Positions 11,581 to 22,673 of a stretch of 64,000 nucleotides of DNA are shown piece by piece (the first letter of the stretch is position 1; every line of letters begins with the position of its first letter). The position numbers were made by a program, and so were the translations under genes. The stretch lies in the NCBI GenBank assembly GCA_035772785.1, contig JAOCPU010000055.1, forward strand, positions 177,803 to 241,802. Reading direction: 5' to 3'. The DNA is from Phlebiopsis flavidoalba. Taxonomy: Eukaryota > Basidiomycota > Agaricomycetes > Polyporales > Phanerochaetaceae. The notes beneath the pieces were generated by a model that saw nothing but the letters and a program-made list of their open reading frames with translations, did not search any database and had not been told where the DNA came from.

Positions 11581-13084
11581 GTCGAGCTCGAAAAACTCTG
11601 ATGATCATCAGCGAACAGAGTATCCACATTCAATAACTTTCTCAATGCCCACCGAGATGCAGGCGGCGCCTCCTGAGCTTACGTGTTTACTTCGACTGTG
11701 TCGACGCCAAAACGGGGCGTGGGGCGAGTCCTCGAGATTACACCTGTAACAGTTTAGGCTTTTGCGCCGCACTTTCTTGTCAGAAGGGATTCCGGACGTA
11801 GCTGAACGTGCAGCATCTGTGACTCACCGTACTCACCGCTGAGTCTCTGGTGGTGGCGTGGAGGACGGCGGGGACCCTTGCCGGCCGTCGTCCCAAGGGC
11901 GCTTTCTCTGGGGAGTATCACGATGTCACAATTTTGGGGCCCGATTTCACCCGAGCGGCTTGACGGTTATGGTCGAGTTCTAACGTTGCGAGTATTGCTT
12001 TTCTTTGCAGATTCTCAGGACTAACATCTCCGCCAAGAGGGTAAGACAATCACAGCAACAAAAAAAAACTCGGGTTAATTGCTCCCTTGGCGTTAGCTTT
12101 TGGAGGGGTAGCGCACCCGAGGGTGGCAGAGTCCCTCGAAACTGCCACCCGGCGAGACGGACTGAGGGTTTTGGTTTCGGCTGTGCAGGCTGCAAACCAT
12201 CCTTCCAACTGTTTTCTATATCCACAGCACACATGTGTTTGAAATGAGGTATGTGATCTGCTCGATGTCAACGTGAATATAATGAATTTGTTTTGATTTC
12301 CGACAGCACCACTATTTCCGGATCTGGCTGAGGAGCCGACTCCTCCCTCTCCGACATTTGTCGTCTATGTCACCCCCTTGAATCCTCCTAGCGAGTCGAC
12401 TTTGGAACGTGGTACTACTGGAAAACGCGAATATCAGCTTTTTTTACCGCTGCATTTGACCCGTTCAAAAACATTCTATCCTGAATGTCGTAATAATCCA
12501 GCTTCATTTGTATCAGGGAAGCATGAATCTGCACGGGGGGGTGAACACTCTTACATCACTAGCATTCGATGTGCGTGTCAAGTTTTTTTTGACCACCTTT
12601 TTGCTGTTGATGGCGCAGCCTTACAACATCGAACAATGCAGTACGACCGCTTATCACATCTCGCTGGTCGGAGCACCCTATAACGTTGACACGATAGAGC
12701 CGGAAAGCGTGATTAATTTTGGACTAAGCCATTGTTCCTCGCAAAAGTTTTCTCCCGGTGGCCAATCCAATGATTGGTTCCGGTGAACTGGCGCGGCGAG
12801 GACTCGTACGTAGTTCCGTACACCGGCGAGCTTGGAAGTGCCGCGACGAGGCTTTCCGCGGTCAGCGTTACCAGAAACCTTCGGCAGTCCATCGTCGCGT
12901 CGCGTCGAACTTACCTTAACCGGCGACCTATTATATTACCCATTTTTGGCCGAACTCGTGTTCATCCTCTTCCGCTTCCTCACTCATCCTCATCCTCATA
13001 CCTCATCCTCATACCCGCCCTCGTCCTCCCTCCCACTCACTCTGTTATATTCATATTCCCACCTATAAATGTTCTCAAGTAAAC
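11581..13084. other. Intergenic with a hairpin and the CT-rich promoter of the next gene
   Basis: No protein family is recognised. Two weak plus-strand frames (12005-12247 and 12508-12786) have no conserved motif. The stretch 12119-12149 holds a perfect nine-base inverted repeat. The stretch 12955-13060 is strongly pyrimidine-rich with repeated CATCCTCATC words and most likely forms the core promoter of the gene starting at 13085. Confidence 0.45.
12119..12149. repeat. Perfect 9-bp inverted repeat
   Basis: GGGTGGCAG and its exact complement CTGCCACCC are separated by about 12 bases, giving a compact hairpin. No terminator or gene end is recognised beside it. Confidence 0.5.
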
Positions 13085-15438
13085 ATGTCAGCTCATCAAG
13101 AAGCCCCCCCTCTCGAACAGACCTTGAGTGGCGAGCAAGTTTCGGTAAGTCATACCCCACTACGGCGTGGCCTCTTGCGCTAAAGTACTTCGAAGGGTCA
13201 GCGACGATGAGCTGGACATGTCGCAGTGTGGCTCAACTCAGATGCAATTGGGGAAGACGGCGAAACACCAACGTTAGATATTCAAGCGGCGAATCTCCAG
13301 AACGATGAGTGAGAATATACGTTGGGTCACACATAACGATATCCTCATACTGGTTGACAGGGAGACGACCCAGGCCACAGGGGCTCAAGACCCAAGTACA
13401 CCGGACAGTTCCCGCGGACCGCCATCTAGAGTCGAGCTGAGCATTTGGGCAACGCAGTATAAGCTGCACCTGGACGAGTTTCGCCCGTCTTCTTCTCAAG
13501 CAAAGACTCCCCATGAAATTTTTTCTCTCCTCGCATTTTTCTCGGTATACTTAGACATGCTGATTCTCAGGCTGTCTCGTGGAGGAGAGCGCCATCTGAG
13601 TGCAGACGAAATAGTCCGAAGGACTCTACAGGATATGGCAAGTGAGGAGATCGAAAATAACGAACTGCCCGTAGAAGTCCAGGACGGCACCGCAGAGGTG
13701 CTCTCGTTTGATGATGATGAGATCCCTAATGTGTTCTCGGACTCAGAGGACGCGGATGACGAAAGGGATGCGAATGAGGGCGAAGATGCTTCGTATAACG
13801 ACCAAGGAAAGACGTAGAAGAGCCCCAGCCCGACTCCCGCCACGCACTCGGAAGGGTAGGGTAGCTCGGAAGTCGCAAGTTCCTTTGGGGAGCGACTGGG
13901 CTAAGTATGTCCAGATATCGTCGTACGTTTGCCATTTGGTCTTTACCTGCAATGAGGCTGATAGCCAAGAACAGAAAGAATGAGACCTGGGCCGTATGCG
14001 GCCTGGACGGCTGCACCGAAAGTCTCTCCAAGGCCCGCCTCGCCTCTCACCTCAAAAAGCACCACGGTGAGTATTTCGGCAAGGGGAAAACTCGTCCACT
14101 GTACAAGGCCAGGATGCAAGAGCGGAGGCAATCCAATCCTCGGAGAAAACTTTGGAAAACACATGCGCGACGAGTTTGGGGAGAAGGGTGTGTGCACATT
14201 GTGCGAGCAAGTCATAGCCCGCTACCAGAAGAGCTACGTCGAGAGGCATCTTGCACGTTGCCCAAAGTACGCGAGCGGCTCACGGGTGCCAGCTCCGCCC
14301 GTGGCGGATGCCGACTACTTTCTTCCGACTCGACCTCTGCTCTCCCAACCGATACGGAGCAAGAGCCGTCCCTTGTAGCAGGTCCCTCGACACGGGCTTC
14401 ATCGGTCTCTGCACTTGGCGTGGGTGTGTCTTCTGAGCCGAACACCGCTCCCCTAGACCAGCAAAGAGGAGGAGTCTTCACCTATAGCTCCCTTGGCAAC
14501 ATGCACTTCATCGCACTCGATAATCGACCCGGAATTCTCATCCGACCTGAGTTCAGCTCCTCCTACCGATACGGAGGACGCTTTCACCTGTAGCAGCTCG
14601 TCGACTCGCGCCCGAACGCCTTCGGTACCCGACGCGGTCTCTTCCTCTGATCTGAGCTCTGCTCCGGCGACTGACGACGAAGAGGACGTGGCATCTATTA
14701 CAGGGCCGCCGAGGACGGCCACCACCCTCTCTGTTGTGGAAGAAGAGTTCTCCTCGGAATTGAGTTTCTGCCACCCTCTACCGACGCCGAAGAGGACGTG
14801 GCATCTATTGCAGAGGCCGCCGAGGACGGCCACCACCCTCTCTATCGCAGGAGAGGATTTCTCTTCTGATTTAAGTTCCGCTCCGTCGACTGAGGACGAA
14901 GAGGACGTGGCATCTATTGCAGGGTCCGCGCCGAGGACGGCCACCACCCTCTCTGTTGTGGAAGAAGAGTTTCTCCTCGGAATTGAGTTCTGCACCCTCT
15001 ACCGACGCCGAAGAGGACGGGTCGCTTGTGTCTGGTCCACCAACGCGCGCAACAGCTGTGTTCTGTTGCAAGAGGAGGATTTCTCTTCGGAACTAAGCTC
15101 CGTGCCTCCAACCGACACGGAAGAAGGTACAACACATGCTCCGGTACCCCCCATGGCCGATGCAGACTCGTCTGAGCCAAGCTCTGTACCTTCGAGCGAG
15201 GAGGACTCCGCTGCCAAAATCACCCATCGCAGGTCCTGCTGCGCGCACCACGGTACCAAACCAAGAAGATCGCGCCGGCCTCCTCAAGAGGAAGGCAGTC
15301 AAGGACTCCGACTCAGATGAAGAAGTCAGCGACTACCAGCCACGGCCTGTACGAACAATGGCGCAAGGTTGCTCGCTATGCCTAAACTTTTGCGGTGGCG
15401 TCAACATACTTGTGCTTTTTGTGGCTTCCCGCTTGTGA
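13085..15438 (+). CDS. Zinc-finger-like acidic/basic nuclear protein with internal repeats
   Basis: Start MSAHQEAPPLEQTLSGEQVS, then a short intron, then WLNSDAIGEDGETPTLDIQ. A globular part follows (SIWATQYKLHLDEFRP), then an acidic stretch (DDDEIPNVFSDSEDADDERD, about 13710-13790) and a basic stretch (RRRRAPARLPPRTRKGRVARK). Three finger-like Cys/His groups come next: CGLDGC...HLKKHH, CTRPGC...GKHM and CTLC...HLARC (13990-14275). The frame change between the first two is removed by dropping one A from the AAAA run near 14087. A tail of Ser/Glu-rich 110-bp repeats (14640-15040) follows, and the end contains KRKAVKDSDSDEEVSD, a possible nuclear localisation signal. The second copy at 3.7-5.0 kb keeps the finger arrangement and tail type. 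The role is unknown, probably nuclear. Confidence 0.6.
14640..15045 (+). repeat. Minisatellite of about 110 bp, four copies, inside the zinc-finger-like gene
   Basis: The word AGAGGACGTGGCATC starts at 14681, 14791 and 14900, and AGAGGACGG starts at about 15012. Each unit encodes a SSELSSAPSTDDEEDVAS plus TATTLSVVEE-like segment. Observed spacings of 110, 109 and 112 would all be 111 (37 codons) if small indels were corrected. Confidence 0.75.
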
Positions 15439-17183
15439 TCTATTGCTGTCATTGGCTCCTCTCCGTGTTTATTGCTTTCCTTGTCATATCATCTGCTCTC
15501 CATCTGTACAATTATAGTCCAAATTATGTCTCTTGTTTTTGTTTGTACCCACCCACTACCTAGCGCGTCTACTCTAATATTCCTTCTCATGCCAATCCAC
15601 ATCTCTATCTCATCTCCACTACATCCGTCTACATGTCATTACTACTGTCATCCATCTCACATGTATCCCATTTAATCACAAATAATTTAATACAGTCCTT
15701 CGTGCGATACCAAGCCCTTCGTCTCTTGAGTGACAGACTGAGCATTATTGCACGACAATCGGTTCGATGCAGTGTGGCACATTTACAATATGAGAGTTCT
15801 GTGACAGCGAGTCACTCAGGCGAGTTGTTCCCGTGAGCGATTATTTTGCGAATAGAGTGAAGAACAGACATGAATAGAATTTGCGGTGAGCAGGCTTCGA
15901 AACCTTCGGGGTACCGGATACGATAGCGATCCTAAGATGCATGCCCGATGCAATAGCTGTACACTCATGGTTCTCTGTGCAGCGACGACCCAGCCGAATA
16001 TTCAATCACAAGTCCATCATGGAAAATACCATCGTCGAGATGGATAGTGCGAGATAGACGTTACGTACAGTTTTATTCCATACTGATCGAGTATCTCGAG
16101 TACGGACAGCTCAATCGACTTCGGGATACATGCAACTCATGCGTTGCAAGTTGGACCCGTCTCATGGATATCCGTTCCCTGCGGAATTCTCGTAAATCTA
16201 GGAACCCAGACACTGGAGTGATTTCAGCGTAGTTATTACTCCCCTCTCTCAAATCTATTCAAGGTCTGAGACGCGGACGTACAAGGTTTGCAGGAGGAGG
16301 AGCTGTACCGACGAACGTCACGTCGATGAAAGTCCATTAGCTCATCGTCAATCCTAGAATCTTTACGGACTGGAGTCCGGGAATGATCATCCGCAATGTA
16401 GAGGGGCTTTCCCATGTCGCAGTCGACCAATAAAGTCTTGGGCTGTGCAGATCACTTTCCTCTGACCACCCTATGTCATCGGTATACAGCCAGTGGGGCT
16501 CGTCCCCGCGCAATATGCTGAACGCACTGCTACCAAAGGCAGGACACACCACCGCACAGGTGCCATGGCACGGCGGCAGGCTGATCGCGCGCTCGCTAGT
16601 GGGCAACGCTGCGGTTTGTTACCAGACCGTTCCGACGGTGGGCGGACATAACAAGAATAACTTGCAACAAACGCTATTGAACGGGCTCGTCCGGTGCTGG
16701 ACCCACGTGTGGATGACGACCCTACTGATGTCGACTTGTTGACAGCGGAATCGGAGGCGGAGCGGCCTTGGTGTGTCTTTGTGCAATATTTCTGCGAATG
16801 TTTTGAGCACTGACGTCGAATTCTATACTAGACAGAATTATTCAGAAAATTCGCGGGCCATGTTGAGCTATCGAAGTCGCAAGTCGTACAAACCGCCACC
16901 GTCGCTGGTGGAGAGGAAGAGAGCAAAGACGCGGTGCCAAGCGGGCCCGCGCTCCTGTCCGCCGAGGTCGGGCGTCTGCGAAGCTTCTCTCCTACCGCCA
17001 TCCTTTCTCCCCCTGAGGGAGAGGTATGAGACTGTCACTAGTGCTCTATACTTGTCCAGGCCTCGCAAGCTCATTTGCTTCACATGCGGCCGCTCTTGTC
17101 CTACGAAACTCCGAGGGGCATATAATGACCGGCGTTCGCGAAGGCGCAATGTCTTGCGCTCTTCTACTTCTTCATCAGGCCCA
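15439..17183. other. Intergenic, T-rich 3' flank then unassigned sequence
   Basis: The stretch 15440-15680 is T- and C-rich on the plus strand and reads as the 3' flank of the zinc-finger-like gene. The stretch 15700-17150 has only weak frames, such as one on the minus strand at 16337-16606, without recognised motifs. The upstream region of the first monooxygenase lies at its right end. Confidence 0.4.
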
Positions 17184-19527
17184 ATGGCGACCACTTCTCA
17201 GCCTGAATTGAACAAGACCATCTTAGGTGTCATTGGCTCTGGCGCAGCCCGGCCTCATTACTGCCCACACTCTTTCTGCGCGATGTGGTTTTTCACCAAC
17301 GTCGATGTCATCTCGAGGGATAGCTCAGCGAGGAGGTGTCTGGGCAGCTGAGCGTCCTGTATATCCCGGCCTAGTCATCAACAAGTAAGTTTATCTGTTT
17401 ATGAGTTACCACAGTGAATTCAAACGCCACCATGAAACCGCAGTGTGCCACGGCGAGTTCAGGTTCTCGCATATGTCGATGCAAGCACCTTCGCAGTCGG
17501 ACGAGACTGGCCCGGACGGCTGGTCGGGCGAAGACATGCGCAAGTACATGGAGAACTTCTCAAACCGCTACCTCAAGGGCGGATACGGTACAACACCGAC
17601 GTCTCCTCCGCATCAGCCGCCACCTTTCCAAGCAAGAACGACCCCAAGGGCTCCGCCAAAGGCTGGACTGTTGAAGTCCAGCCCAGGACCGCAAAAACCG
17701 AGTCTCACTTCACTTCTCGACTACGACAAGGTAGTTCTTTGCTCTGGTGTAGGTCATCTCTCCCTGTTAGTGGTCATTCGAGACTTATAGGTATGATGAT
17801 AGGGATGCAGCGAACCACACATCCCGCCGTCGCTCTCTCAGAACGCCGCGCAGGAAGCCGGCTTCACTGGCCCCGTCTTCCACTATGCACATCTGCTTGG
17901 AAAAAAACATGGACGACCTCCTGTGTCTGCCGTAAGGCCTATCACACGGACCCGAAACCCAGGCAGGGCCATCGTTATTGGCGGTGGCAGATCTGGCCAA
18001 AGAGTACGCATGGGCGTTTTCGCTACGAAGAGGGATTAGGGTTTGCTTAACTTCGTCTTCCAGCGTCGCTGCATTCTTGGCGAACCAGGGACGCAGGGTC
18101 TCGGTTGTCTTCGAGAAGGGCTTGACGCTGTCATCGCATCGAAGACTCCGGTGCCAGAATTTTCATTTCGCAAGAGCCGTAAGTCGTGCCGTGCTACCGC
18201 TGCGGCGAACCTGCCCAATCAGTCTCCATGACAGCTTGATGTCCATCCTTTCTCCCCACGCCGAACTCAACACTAGTCTCGAGTGAGTACGAGCAGCCGC
18301 CGCCCCTCATCCCGAACGAAGGCTAATCACTTCCGCAGGCGCTTCCTCCATGGCACTTGGGTTGGCAGCCAAGTGACACACGCGATCTGGAACGGGCATG
18401 TCCAGAGCAATTCCGTATGTTGAGCTCCTTCAAATCACACATTCTAGTTATCTCATAAGATTGGCAGCTCAACGCCCTTGCACATCCCACAAAACTCCGC
18501 CCTCCGTAACTCGCACTCCCTCTTCTGGTCCGCCCCACATTAACGACGAGGGCAAGTCAAACCCTTACCGCTTCCATGCCCTCGTAAAGGCCGGAAAGAT
18601 CAAGCTCATCGCACCCCCAACCGTGTGGAGAAGTTCGGCGCCGATGGCCCACTCCGTCGTCCTCTCCGACGGGTGTCCGCGTTTGAAAGCGGATGCAGTC
18701 GTCCGTCGCGACGGGCTTCAAGTCTTTCATGGGGCAAGACATGAGATTCGATCGTAAGTTGCAAACAATAGCTATGGTCTCAGGTAGTCATCTGATCAAT
18801 ATCCGCAGGCAAACACCCTGCAACAGCTTGGTCTTGAGCGGGAATCCGCAGCATCCTCAACCATCAAACTACACGGAGGAGTCGAAGTACGCTTCCCTCT
18901 CTGGCGAGACCCTCCCCCATACCCCCGCAACGCCGAACTACAAGTACCCCGCACTCATCTACCGTGGTATTGTGCCCGCACACAACATTCTCGAGCACGA
19001 CTTCGCCATCAACGGTGCCATCGTACGCACGCTTCTCTGCTCTGCTTACGCTCTCCCACTCACACCATCTGCCAGATGTCCGCAAACAATGGCTACACGT
19101 TCGAGGTTGCGTCCCGCATTGGATTGCGTCATACTTCGTGCGCAAGGACAAGTTCCTTGACAATCCCCGGGTCCGTCGGTGAGGCGATCATCAAGACCGA
19201 GCGACACAACGCGTTCCTTCGCCAACGCTACCCCGGCATGCACGGCTCGCTCAGCGGAGAGCTATAGCGGCGACATCACCTTCTTCAAGTACGTATTTTT
19301 TAATTTTTCATATCTCTATTTAACACAAATACTAACATAAACCTCGCAGCTGGCCACAAACGACGGATTCCCTGCTCGACGACATGGGTCTGAAGACCAT
19401 GCGCTCGGGAGGCAACTTCATCACATGGCCGTTCAAGGCGGTCGATGTCCAGGAGATTGAGCACCTCACCGAGGAGCGCGATGCGATGAAAAGCGGGTCA
19501 CTACGCCGGTGTGGTAAGCCGTTGTAG
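17184..19527 (+). CDS. Flavin-containing monooxygenase-like FAD/NADPH oxidoreductase (copy 1)
   Basis: FAD/NADPH-dependent monooxygenase of the FMO type. It starts MATTSQPELNKTILGVIGSG, with the FAD dinucleotide motif GSGAA at about 17235. It continues NVDVISRDSSA, GWSGEDMRKYMENFSNRYL (17520-17570), YDKVVLCSGV, GFTGPVFHYAHLLG (FMO fingerprint FxGxxxH, about 17855-17895) and the NADPH motif AIVIGGGRSGQ (17968-18000). Then come NEGRKVSVVFEK, NDEGKSNPYRFHALVKAGKIKLIAP (18545-18620), ASLSGETLPHTP and YRGIVPAHNILEHDFAINGAIV. The C-terminal part is RQRYPGMHGS...EIEHLTEERDAM, with a stop at 19525-19527. Frame shifts occur about every 200 bp. A diverged copy lies at 22.7-24.9 kb. The substrate is not predictable. 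Confidence 0.8.
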
Positions 19528-19886
19528 AAATAGAACGGACCTGAACATCCGCAAGTGTCTTGTCATTCGATATCCGCATTTACGCATAGAAGCTGGCTTG
19601 TTTTATTTTCTTTTACATTTATTACGAACTGTACCTGTACTCTACTAAGTTTTGTATGTCATGGATTGTTTCGTTATGGGAATTATGAACATGTGGTTTT
19701 TCCTCTCGTAATCTCGCTTGATGCGTCGGTGTCGGTGATGCGCCCTTCCCTATTTAGCGACGCCCACGAAGGCCAAGCGCTTGCACGGCCCGTCATTCCA
19801 CGTGGCGGTGCGTTGCCGTCGACGTATTCCGGCGCCCTCCATTTGCCTCCGCAGAGGCCCTCGACACTTTCTACTACCCAACCGCG

Positions 19887-22517
19887 ATGGACGAGTCGCC
19901 GCCCAACCTCACCTTCACGGGCAGAGCCCTCAGCGAGCACGCTCAACACCGAGACAGCGACAGCGAGCCACCTCACGTTCTCACAGGCCCTGCAGGCGAC
20001 CCAGCAAGAGCCCGATGTGAGTAGCAGCCGTTCCGCTAGAGCCCTCCAATGTCCCCTTACACGTCGTGCCAGGTGAACGTCTTCATCGCCGCGCAGCGCG
20101 GCGACGTGCAAACTATCAAAGAGCTCATTGATGTCCGGCAAGGCCACCGCTAGTGACCGCGACGAGCAGAACATCACGCCGCTGCACTGGGCCGCCATTA
20201 ACGCGCAAGTGCCCGCATGCCGATATCTGCTCGAGCAGGGCGCCGGAAGTCTCGAGCGCGCTCGGCGGCGACCTCGCCGCGTCAGAGCCAATGCAGTGGG
20301 CTGCGCGTACTGTACGGGTATCTCTATGTCATTCAGCTGCTCATCGCGCACAACGCGGACCCCAATATCAGCGACGCCCCAAGGCTACAACACGCTGCAC
20401 CTCGTCACACACTCGTCCTCCGTCATGCCGCTGCTCTAACCTGCTACACCAACCGATCAACGTAGACTCCAAGGACTCGCAGGGGCCACACGTCCCTCAC
20501 CCTCACATGTGGGCGGCCTACCAGGGTGATGCGCTCTCGGTGGACTTGCTGCTGAAACACGGAGGCAAGCCCGAACACGAAGGACGATGCCGGTCTTACG
20601 CCACTACACTGGGCGGTTTGTGCGTGGGAACAGGGTGTGCATCAGGAGGCTGGTCGAGGCGGGCTCCGATATTGCTGCGAAGGACGGAGAGGGCAGAACC
20701 GCACGGGACTGACTATGGCGGTGGAGCTCAAGAGCCTTGGTGCATGGAAGCGGGCGTTGGAGGAAGGCGGATTGACAGAGGATGGCTCAAAAGAAAAAAG
20801 AGAAGCCGCTCAATGAGGTACGTACCGTTAGGAAAGATCTTGAAGAGGATCTCACCTGGCTGTGTAGCGCAACACCAAATTTGCTATATTTGTCCTCCCT
20901 ACGCTGTTCTTATGGCTTATGTTCATGACCCTCACGATACTCCCTTGGTTCACTGGGATCATCCTCGCGATGGCCCTATTCTTTGCGATGCACCATGTAC
21001 GTGATCACTCTCCAGCGCGAGGCAGTGGATGTTGATATCCACCTAGATCGTCACACGTGTCCTGTTGGACAAGACTAATTATACTGACAGCGTCACCGCC
21101 AGCCCGTATTTTGCTGGCATCATCTCTGCCTCGATGATATGGGTGGCCTATGCCTGGATAAGCAGGCTTCGTACATCGTATGCATTCAAAACTATCGTCT
21201 CCCCGTCGTTCACTCTAATCTACCGCGGCAGAAACGCAATCACACATTACGCATTCACACACCTGATTTTCGCACTGTCATTTGGTCTCTGCGCATACAA
21301 CTTCTTCCGAGCGATCAGTTTAGATCCTGGAACCTGTCCAAAACCCTCCAGCGACGCTGAACTCAAGTCGGTAAGTACGCCGTCTGGGTAAATATAACAC
21401 TTCTCTCATGCTAGGAGTAGATTATCGAAGACCTGGCCTCAGAAGGACGATTGAACGGGCAGACTTTCTGCATACAATGCATGGCACGTAAACCTTTGCG
21501 ATCTAAGCATTGTCGTGTCTGCGACAAGTGCATCGCTCGCCCATGATCAGTGAGTGGTCTTGATCGTCGTTCCGGCCGCCATATTTAACGTCATCACCAG
21601 CCATTGCCCATGGGTATGGAACTGCAGTATGTATCCTCGATCACCTAACGGTACTTGAACTCACTCGTGTACTAGTTGGCGCCAGAAACCATCGCCAGTT
21701 CCTGCTCTTTGTGTTTCACTCTGGTCGTTGGTATCTGCACCTTCGACTATCTCACCTTTGCCTGTAAGCCTCCTCCTTGGCCTGTTACGTGACTAGACTC
21801 ACGTCCCGTCACAGATTTTTCGTCAATGAATGTTTCAACTGACCCCCCGCATATTTCGCCTTCCTGCGTCCTCACGGGCTATCTGTGCGCAATAACTGCT
21901 GCCGATACTTTCCTTGTGGCCGTAGCCGCATGGTCGACACTTCAACTCTCGTGGACCCTCGTCCTCCTAATAACCCAGCTCTGGCAAGTCGCTCGTCAAA
22001 TGACGACCCTCGAGGAGGTCTCCAACCTTGGTCGCTATGGTGTGTCATGATAGTTGGCGGTCGCGGCGGCGCCAGCCTTGGTCAACAAACAGGCCATTCG
22101 CACCAGCACACAGGTTTCCGAAGACACACCGCGTCTGGAACAGGCCATCACCATCACCGACATGGGTGTGTGTGGCGGTGGAGGTGGAATGATAATGAAC
22201 TTGCTTGGCTTCGACCGCTTTACAAAAGGCAAGGCAGCAGACGGGCTCGCACGCGCTGCACGGCACCAAACCCGTTCCACATGGGCTTTGTTGGGAACTG
22301 TAAGGACTTCTGGACTATGGGCCGCGAGCTCGGTGTCGAGTACGAGCGGCTATATGATGTACCACCCGAGGGCTTTGTCGAGGCGAAGCGGATGCGGCTG
22401 CGTGAGGATGGTGAAGACGCTGGTGGACGCAAGAGCTTGAGACAGAGCTTGCTGATGGGCTTGGGTCTTGGGCGGTCAGGGAACCGGAGTGGGTATGAAC
22501 CACTCAGTCAAGTTTAA
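19887..22517 (+). CDS. Ankyrin-repeat DHHC palmitoyltransferase (Akr1-like)
   Basis: Integral Golgi-type S-acyltransferase that attaches palmitate to cysteines of target proteins. Start [20 protein letters not shown]. Ankyrin repeats follow: [32 protein letters not shown], a third repeat with [42 protein letters not shown] and a repeat with [28 protein letters not shown] (20070-20720). Membrane segments lie at 20880-21000, 21105-21160 and 21245-21310. The Cys-rich catalytic domain [25 protein letters not shown] leads into HDHHCPWVWN across an intron at about 21549-21600; one extra C before CATGATCA breaks the frame. More membrane segments follow, and the tail ends EPLSQV-stop at 22515-22517. 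It converges with the minus-strand monooxygenase 156 bp away. Confidence 0.85.
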
Positions 22518-22673
22518 TTTCTGCTTGTTTTGTAACACAATTATCACTGTACTCTCACTCTTGCATTGCATGGCTGCCTGTATTTAACATGAATCACAAG
22601 AAGGTTTTGGATGTCACACTACATATACAGTACTGAAATTTCGAATGAGTCACTGGGCGAAAGCCTTGCGCCC

